A DNA stretch of 19,229 nt from Thermoproteota archaeon (GTDB lineage Archaea > Korarchaeota > Korarchaeia > Korarchaeales > Korarchaeaceae), in assembly GCA_003661365.1 (NCBI GenBank), contig QMVZ01000015.1, forward strand, positions 1 to 19,229, written 5' to 3'. This document shows positions 14,404 to 19,229 of the stretch, in pieces (the first letter of the stretch is position 1; every line of letters begins with the position of its first letter). Under the pieces are notes generated by a model that worked only from the letters and a program-made list of their open reading frames with translations, had not been told where the DNA came from and searched no databases. The translations under genes were made by a program, and so were the position numbers.

Positions 14404-15192
14404 TCACGATGGCTTGAAATCATATTTTACGGCATGAAGCACATATCTAGGAGGAAAAACACCTCCTTTCTCCTGAAAGGACTTCTTTACATCTTCTATT
14501 GCTTCTAAAAAGGCTTGTCTTAGTCCTGTGTAGGTTATTTTCGTGATCTTTTCCGACGATTTCGTAACAAAATGTTCTATTCTTCTTTTTGATACCCTTT
14601 CTCCCTTAAAAATTGCCCATTCGCACTTTCGGAACCCGACTATCTTCATCATAAATTCTAGATCCTCGGGCTCAACTTCGTTTCCATGAGGTCTTCCTAT
14701 CAAATGGGAAATTGCCTTTGCAAGCTGCCACCTCAAAACAGCGACTTCCTCCTCTTCGGACAAAGGTTTAAAGCGCGGACACTCGTCGCTAAGAACAATC
14801 TGCCCACCTTTCTTTAGAACCCTGTGAAATTCTGAAATAGATCTCATAAGACGACAAGGAAATCGATTTATGTCAGAGATCGTGCGAGTCGATATAATAA
14901 CGTCTATAGACTCAGATTCTATTTGAGGCATATTTGAGAGGTCTGCTTTAATGAAGATCACCAAATCTATCAACCCGTTCTCTTCTAAGAGTTTCTCAGC
15001 TAGCTCAAAGCACTTTGGATCTATGTCTATGCTTATGATCCTTCCTTTTCGTTTTTGCATGCTTATCCTCTTGGCAATTTCCAGCGTCGTGATCCCAAAC
15101 CCAGTTCCAGCGTCCAACACAACCTTGCCACTTAAATCAATGTCTTTCCAGAAATATTCCTCAAAACTCAACCTGGTTTCTACCCGTACCAT
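14404..15192 (-). CDS. Class I SAM-dependent methyltransferase
   Basis: This 262-residue protein has motif I VLDAGTGFG (25-33), the acidic-ribose residue in RIISIDIDPKC, motif II-like IFIKADLSNMP and motif IV IDVIISTRTISDI, then EFHRVLKKGGQIVLSDE, the standard order of a Rossmann-type class I methyltransferase. The C-terminal third (about 170-262) has no motif I recognise and may define the substrate; VFPPRYVLHAVKY at the end is reminiscent of methyltransferases acting on small molecules. The acceptor is unknown. The ATG at 15192 has TATA-like ATTTTATTTA about 33 bases upstream. It is convergent with the beta-propeller gene and 93 bases downstream of the phosphodiesterase gene, with its own promoter. 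Confidence 0.85.
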   Translation of the reverse strand: MVRVETRLSFEEYFWKDIDLSGKVVLDAGTGFGITTLEIAKRISMQKRKGRIISIDIDPKCFELAEKLLEENGLIDLVIFIKADLSNMPQIESESIDVIISTRTISDINRFPCRLMRSISEFHRVLKKGGQIVLSDECPRFKPLSEEEEVAVLRWQLAKAISHLIGRPHGNEVEPEDLEFMMKIVGFRKCEWAIFKGERVSKRRIEHFVTKSSEKITKITYTGLRQAFLEAIEDVKKSFQEKGGVFPPRYVLHAVKYDFKPS

Positions 15193-15220
15193 GTCTCAGT
15201 TTAGTTTGAGATCATTACCC

Positions 15221-15230
15221 TAAATAAAAT
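15221..15230 (-). promoter_or_regulatory. TATA box of the methyltransferase gene
   Basis: Minus-strand ATTTTATTTA is centred about 33 bases before the ATG at 15192. A second TATA-like palindrome GCCTTTTAAGGC lies at about 15247-15258 and could serve instead. Confidence 0.4.
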
Positions 15231-15285
15231 ATCCAGCTCTTCTTGCCTTTTAAGGCGAAACTTATCCTTGGCGCTAGTCTATTAC

Positions 15286-15993
15286 TCAGAGTTTTAAATC
15301 TACCATTAAATCTGGTCTGTTGGTAGCGATTCCATCGGCTCCTCTTCTCTTAAGTTCTTTTGCAACATCTAACTCGTCAACAGTCCAAGGGATAACCTTC
15401 AGCTTCATCCTGTGGGCAAATGCTATGGCTTTCTCTGTAGCCAAGCGATAGTATGGAAGGACCGCCTCGCATCCAAGCTTTTTTGCTCCAATTATTCCAT
15501 CAAATGGTTTAACGTAAAGAAAACCCGTATGAGCTTCTCTACGAACTTCCTTAATCGAGGTCAGGGCACCTGAGCTGAAGGATATGAACAGCACGCTGTC
15601 CATTATTCCCATGCTCTCAACTAAACTTAAGCTAGGAATTGCAGCTTCATCAACCTTTATCTCTAAAAACAGGCACCCCTTTCCCCTAATTTCTTCCAAA
15701 ACCTCTTGAAGAATGGGAATCTTTTCACCTTTTCCTGCATCTAGAGCCCTTATCTCTTCCAAAGAAAGCTCAGAAACCAAGCCAGTTCCGTTTGTGGTCC
15801 TGTCAACGGTTTCATCGTGAATTATGACCACATGACCGTCCTTTGAGACCCTAGCGTCGACCTCGACCGCATCAGATCCCATTTCAAAAGCTCTTCTTAT
15901 TGATCGTACGGTGTTCTCTGGCTCGTAAGCACTAGCTCCCCTGTGGACTACTACAAAAAACGCATCATACATCTCTTCTATTGATTGAGGCAT
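15286..15993 (-). CDS. ugpQ: Glycerophosphodiester phosphodiesterase
   Basis: This 235-residue protein shows the full GDPD signature. VVVHRGASAYEPENT holds catalytic His17, Arg18, Glu25 and Asn26. SDAVEVDARVSKDGHVVIIHD holds metal-binding Glu44 and Asp46 and catalytic His59. LFLEIKVD supplies a third metal ligand, and VIPWTVDE and GADGIATNRPDLM complete the TIM barrel. It hydrolyses glycerophosphodiesters to glycerol phosphate and an alcohol; in an archaeon the substrates may be polar head-group products of ether lipids. There is no signal peptide, so it is cytoplasmic. The ATG at 15993 is 22 bases after the membrane-protein gene, with TATA-like TATTAATTAA about 23 bases upstream, so it may be expressed both from its own promoter and by read-through. 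Confidence 0.92.
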   Translation of the reverse strand: MPQSIEEMYDAFFVVVHRGASAYEPENTVRSIRRAFEMGSDAVEVDARVSKDGHVVIIHDETVDRTTNGTGLVSELSLEEIRALDAGKGEKIPILQEVLEEIRGKGCLFLEIKVDEAAIPSLSLVESMGIMDSVLFISFSSGALTSIKEVRREAHTGFLYVKPFDGIIGAKKLGCEAVLPYYRLATEKAIAFAHRMKLKVIPWTVDELDVAKELKRRGADGIATNRPDLMVDLKL

Positions 15994-16015
15994 TAAATAG
16001 CATTACTCCCCTTAA

Positions 16016-16516
16016 TTAATACGTGTTTTGCTCTGCTCTCCTTTCTTTTCCAAGAGATCTCCTCAAGAATTCGAAAAGCAATATGATGAGTATAGTTAGC
16101 GACAGAGAAATCTCAATTGTTATGGGAAAGCCCCTGAAGACAGGTATTAAGATTGTTGGAATCATCCCTCCCCCAATTCCCATAAACAGGGCCAGAAAGA
16201 TATGCCTAAAGGTCGCATCAAGTTTTGAGGGTGACTTGGAAAAGTTAGCATAAATTCTTCCTACAGGATAATATAAGACAAAGCTCATCGTAAGGAATGC
16301 TGCTTCGTTGAGGTTTGATGCCGTTGTTAGCAGGCTGGCAATCCAGAAAGTGGGAGCTACTAAATCATATGCTCTGCCCCATTTAAACAAAAGGAAGGCC
16401 AAACAAAGTATTCCTAACATTATTACTGCCATTGAATTGCTTTTCAGGAATGAGTAGATCATGCTAGCTATCAGAAGGGCAGATGAAAGCAGACCTAGGG
16501 GCAGCCAGCTATCCAA
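16016..16516 (-). CDS. Small polytopic membrane protein in the MoxR-DUF58 operon
   Basis: I do not recognise this 166-residue protein. It has about five membrane segments (roughly 5-20, 28-46, 52-65, 72-90, 105-128, 133-150) and a basic C-terminus (RRSLGKERRAEQNTY). The TTG start at 16516 overlaps the DUF58 stop by eight bases, and GGAGGG at 16524-16529 is a good Shine-Dalgarno site, so it is translationally linked to DUF58. Small membrane proteins are common companions of MoxR/DUF58 pairs and may form part of the same membrane assembly. Confidence 0.75.
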   Translation of the reverse strand: MDSWLPLGLLSSALLIASMIYSFLKSNSMAVIMLGILCLAFLLFKWGRAYDLVAPTFWIASLLTTASNLNEAAFLTMSFVLYYPVGRIYANFSKSPSKLDATFRHIFLALFMGIGGGMIPTILIPVFRGFPITIEISLSLTILIILLFEFLRRSLGKERRAEQNTY

Positions 16517-17813
16517 TTTTCATCCCTCCAAGAATTGCCTTAAGGGGACGTTTTATGTCCCAGTCGTAAACTTCTGCATCTTCAGCCATTTTCCTCATGA
16601 GAGTATTTCTCTCCAGTTCCAAAATCTTCGACGCTAATGAGACTTCCTTTCCTCCTTCAACGATCTGGGATTCAATGGAGATTGGAGAGGGAGAAACCAC
16701 AATAACCCTAAATCCAGACCTCTTGAGTATCTTAACTCCTTTGGCTACAGATTCGTCCAAAAATGGCGTTACTATGATTATCTGGGCACCAGGAGTTAAA
16801 TATACGTTGACGAAGTTTCTAATGAGGAAGTCAAAGGGCTCTTTGCCCCGCGGCCTCAAGGAACTCAGCGCATAGGCAATTCTTAAGAAATGCTTGGAAC
16901 CATGGTCTGGATGAACCCATCTAGGCACACCTCCTAGGGAGATAAGACCAACCCTGTTTCCAACCTGTAAAACGTAGTGGGCTATAGAGGCTGCAACCCT
17001 GGCTGAGTAATCCAGAGCATTCACCCTTCCTCCTAGGGCATTCACTTCCCTCGAGTCTACCACAATTATAACATCAGCCCTTTTCTCAGCCTCATACTCG
17101 TTTGAAATAAGTCTAGCATGTCTTGCGGTTGCTTTCCAATTTATTTTTCTCATTGCATCCCCAGGCACATACTCCCTTAACCCATGAAAGTTCATTCCTT
17201 CGCCTATCATCTTCGAAGGGACATGACCAGGGGTTGGTCTCGTTCTAATAGCCCTCAACTCAACTCTCTTGATCCAAGTGACTTCTGGAAGGGCTGTTAA
17301 GTAGTTTCTCACGGGAATGACTTGCTTCCATGTGAACAGGCCGAGGGGATCCATCACATCGACTTGGACCTTCTCAAAAGCCCACATTCCTCTCTTAGTT
17401 CCAACTCTATACCTAAACTCCCGTGTTTCCCCGGGCTTTAAGGACATGAGGTGTGAAGGATTGCCCTCAAGCAACTCCAGACCTTCTGGCACGAAATCGC
17501 TGACTAAAACCAAGTTTAAGGTAGAGCCAGCGTTGTGAACTCTAATTTTCACCTCAATATCTTCGCCTTCGAGCACCAGCTCTCTATCAAGAGTTCTTTG
17601 GATAGAGAGCACCGGTTCCCTTATCAAAAAGCGGGATGTAAACAAAACAAATAGGATTGGATACAAAGATGCTAAAAGCCACCACTTCATCGTAGCTACT
17701 GCTAAAATAACTGACATGAAAGCAGAAACAGCAAGGATTATGGCAATGTTGCTGAACAGCGGCTTTGATTCAGACAAACTTTGGGACTTCAACCGTTTCC
17801 AGCAGCCTCCCAA
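16509..17813 (-). CDS. DUF58 protein, membrane-anchored vWA-like
   Basis: This 434-residue protein has two N-terminal membrane spans (about 22-40 and 44-60), a beta-rich middle domain (70-180) and the DUF58 signature FHGLREYVPGDAMRKINWKA (209-228). A vWA-like domain follows with VIIVVDSRE (249-256), the start of the metal-ion-binding site. DUF58 proteins are the usual partners of MoxR AAA+ ATPases, which are thought to act as chaperones inserting metal or assembling complexes. The TTG at 17813 would overlap the MoxR gene by 44 bases; in-frame TTGs at 17792 and 17777 give shorter, more usual overlaps, and the last is the most economical because only eight bases then overlap the MoxR stop. Confidence 0.9.
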   Translation of the reverse strand: MGGCWKRLKSQSLSESKPLFSNIAIILAVSAFMSVILAVATMKWWLLASLYPILFVLFTSRFLIREPVLSIQRTLDRELVLEGEDIEVKIRVHNAGSTLNLVLVSDFVPEGLELLEGNPSHLMSLKPGETREFRYRVGTKRGMWAFEKVQVDVMDPLGLFTWKQVIPVRNYLTALPEVTWIKRVELRAIRTRPTPGHVPSKMIGEGMNFHGLREYVPGDAMRKINWKATARHARLISNEYEAEKRADVIIVVDSREVNALGGRVNALDYSARVAASIAHYVLQVGNRVGLISLGGVPRWVHPDHGSKHFLRIAYALSSLRPRGKEPFDFLIRNFVNVYLTPGAQIIIVTPFLDESVAKGVKILKRSGFRVIVVSPSPISIESQIVEGGKEVSLASKILELERNTLMRKMAEDAEVYDWDIKRPLKAILGGMKIG

Positions 17814-18720
17814 CTATGGACTCCTGCGTAACGTTTGTGTACCAGAACTCCCTCCTTAGGATCAGTCTGTGGGCAAGAGCAGGTATTGCTACCCTCTTTA
17901 CGTCATCTGGAATCACATAATCCCTTCCTTTTATTGCCGCCAACGCCCTTGAAAGCTTAAGAAGGGCTAGAGAGCCTCTGGGCGAGGATCCAACTTCGGT
18001 CTCGCTGGCCTCTCTCGTTGCCCTAACTAGATCGACGATGTACTCAAGTACGCTGTCCTCAACGTGTACATCCTCGACAGCCCTCTGCATCTCAACAACT
18101 TCCTCCGCGCTTACCACTGGATTTAATGTGAAATAATCACTCTTCCTAGAGATCCTCCTTTTTAGGATCTCTATCTCCTCTTCTCTATCCGGATATCCTA
18201 TGTTTAGCCTAACTAGAAATCTGTCCAGCTGAGCAGCTGGCAGAGGATAAGTTCCTTCATACTCAATGGGGTTCTGAGTGGCTATAACTATGAAAGGCTC
18301 CTCCAGCTTGTGTGTCTCTCCCTCAATCGTCACTTGCTTCTCCTGCATTGCTTCAAGAAGTGCAGATTGGGTTTTAGGAGGAGCTCTGTTTATCTCGTCT
18401 CCAAGGACTATGTTGGCGAATATTGGTCCTTTTCTCAAGTAAAACTCTCCTGTCTTCTGGTTGAATACGTATGTGCCTATTATGTCAGCAGGTAGTAGGT
18501 CTGGTGTAAACTGGATTCTAGAGAACTTGCAGGTCATTACGCTAGCCAGGCATCTGGCCATCATGGTCTTTGCCAGCCCTGGTACATCTTCTATGAGAAC
18601 ATGCCCATTGGCAAGCACACATGCTAACAGAAGTTCGAGAACATCTTCTTTCCCCACGATAACTGAAGAGATTTCCTCAAGCATCCTTGTTGCGTTCCTA
18701 CTAACTTCTTCTATCTTCAT
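17770..18720 (-). CDS. MoxR-family AAA+ ATPase
   Basis: This 316-residue ATPase has Walker A EDVPGLAKT (44-52), Walker B IVLGDEINR (104-112), PPKTQSALLEAMQEKQVTIEG (114-134), sensor 1 VIATQNPIEYEGTYPLPAAQLDRF and the lid domain with SPRGSLALLKLSRALAAIKGRDYV. These are characteristic of MoxR. It forms a cytoplasmic hexamer acting on the vWA domain of the following DUF58 protein. The ATG at 18720 lies one base after the stop of the preceding small membrane protein gene. The target complex is not identifiable from the window. Confidence 0.95.
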   Translation of the reverse strand: MKIEEVSRNATRMLEEISSVIVGKEDVLELLLACVLANGHVLIEDVPGLAKTMMARCLASVMTCKFSRIQFTPDLLPADIIGTYVFNQKTGEFYLRKGPIFANIVLGDEINRAPPKTQSALLEAMQEKQVTIEGETHKLEEPFIVIATQNPIEYEGTYPLPAAQLDRFLVRLNIGYPDREEEIEILKRRISRKSDYFTLNPVVSAEEVVEMQRAVEDVHVEDSVLEYIVDLVRATREASETEVGSSPRGSLALLKLSRALAAIKGRDYVIPDDVKRVAIPALAHRLILRREFWYTNVTQESIVGRLLETVEVPKFV

Positions 18721-18721
18721 C

Positions 18722-19192
18722 TCAATTACCTCTTACATCTATCTCTTCGAGGGCTGACTCTAAAACACTCAAGTACTCACTTCGGTCAAACTCCTCTCCC
18801 TCGAGCAAATAGAGGAGAGGTCCCTTTGGGAGGTACCTATCTGGGTTCCTCCTTATCTCCTTCTTTGAGACTATAGAAAAGTTACGTACTAATATCTCCA
18901 AGATCTCATCTGCCACGAGTTCTCTTGCAAAGGAATGACCAAGTGAAGCCCTCTTGATAATATCTGAGGTTCTGGCTAGACTTCCAACATGGGTCTCATT
19001 TGTGAAATCGTAAAAACTGTTGGGATTTGGGAGCAGTGAAGCAGCTTTGTTCATCCTCATCATAAGGAGGAACACCAATGAGGCAGATAGCATGATCATG
19101 GAGAACCATCTAACGAAAAATGACTGTGGAAGGACTGAGGAAATGATGAGAACAGCGAAGTAAATGAGTTTAAGCGCTTTACGCCCCTCCAT
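18722..19192 (-). CDS. Small membrane protein preceding MoxR
   Basis: I do not recognise this 156-residue protein. It has two N-terminal membrane spans (about 8-24 and 28-46) and a soluble cytoplasmic-looking C-terminal domain with alternating helices (SDIIKRASLGHSFARELVADEILEILVRNF; FDRSEYLSVLESALEEIDV). A similarly placed short membrane protein is common before MoxR in archaeal MoxR-DUF58 clusters. An in-frame TAG six bases before the ATG at 19192 makes this the furthest possible start. It overlaps the end of the upstream gene and is one base from MoxR, so it belongs to the operon. Confidence 0.8.
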   Translation of the reverse strand: MEGRKALKLIYFAVLIISSVLPQSFFVRWFSMIMLSASLVFLLMMRMNKAASLLPNPNSFYDFTNETHVGSLARTSDIIKRASLGHSFARELVADEILEILVRNFSIVSKKEIRRNPDRYLPKGPLLYLLEGEEFDRSEYLSVLESALEEIDVRGN

Positions 19193-19229
19193 CTCCTACA
19201 CCTCGCGCGAGTTCCTTATAGTATCTCAT
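19179..19229 (-). CDS. C-terminal end of an upstream operon gene, partial
   Basis: From the right edge the minus strand reads MRYYKELARGVGDGGA and stops with TAA at 19181-19179, overlapping the start of the next gene by 14 bases. An overlap of this kind is expected within the operon, so this is probably the tail of a further MoxR-cluster gene. Only 16 residues are visible, the Met at the window edge may be internal, and the product cannot be named. Confidence 0.45.
   Translation of the reverse strand: MRYYKELARGVGDGGA

Overview
This window reads as archaeal chromosome. Most first-in-operon genes have a TTTAAA/CTTAAAAG-type TATA element centred roughly 23-36 bases before the start codon and no clear Shine-Dalgarno sequence, which is the pattern of leaderless or very short-leader transcripts. 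Genes inside operons instead use strong Shine-Dalgarno sites. The gene families also fit Archaea: a UPF0282-type metallo-beta-lactamase fold protein, a zinc-ribbon threonine synthase, a stand-alone pyruvate-kinase alpha/beta domain, a free EF-Tu domain-2-like protein, and a MoxR/DUF58 operon. The iron-sulfur genes at the left edge and at 6.2-7.2 kb suggest an anaerobe. The exact lineage cannot be fixed from the sequence; a Thermoproteota/TACK-like archaeon is a guess.

Layout. 1-457 (minus): a MoaD/ThiS-like sulfur carrier followed by the start of a 4Fe-4S protein that runs off the left edge, resembling the accessory genes of a tungsten/molybdenum oxidoreductase. 616-2882: threonine synthase (plus) meeting a metallohydrolase (minus) tail to tail. 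2995-5177: a 580-residue polytopic membrane protein of unknown function (minus), divergent from a small winged-helix regulator (plus) whose promoter holds a perfect inverted repeat. 5279-7213 (plus): nitroreductase, EF-Tu domain-2-like protein, and a winged-helix/iron-sulfur protein broken by two frameshifts. 7369-9342: a membrane-anchored extracellular fusion of an alpha/beta hydrolase with a deacetylase-like domain. 9363-10575: divergent DUF488 protein and pyruvate-kinase-like domain. 10584-12930 (minus): PadR regulator, ABC ATPase and ABC-2 permease, forming an efflux-type operon with a perfect 14-bp-arm operator at its promoter. 13166-14346: a secreted beta-propeller gene broken by an 8-bp tandem duplication. 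14404-15993 (minus): SAM methyltransferase and glycerophosphodiester phosphodiesterase. 16016-19229 (minus): a MoxR/DUF58 operon with two small membrane proteins and the tail of one more gene.

Two of the larger genes are broken by small indels while everything around them is intact, so these are either recent pseudogenes or local assembly errors. The beta-propeller lesion is an exact 8-bp duplication, which looks like a real replication-slippage event. No tRNA, rRNA, CRISPR array, insertion sequence or phage gene was recognised. No gene-free stretch exceeds 300 bases; the longest is 12931-13165, which holds the PadR operator and promoter and the promoter of the beta-propeller gene. No strong candidate for an entirely new multi-gene system was found. 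The most unusual items are the hydrolase/deacetylase fusion, the winged-helix multi-cluster iron-sulfur protein, and the orphan 580-residue membrane protein with its regulator.
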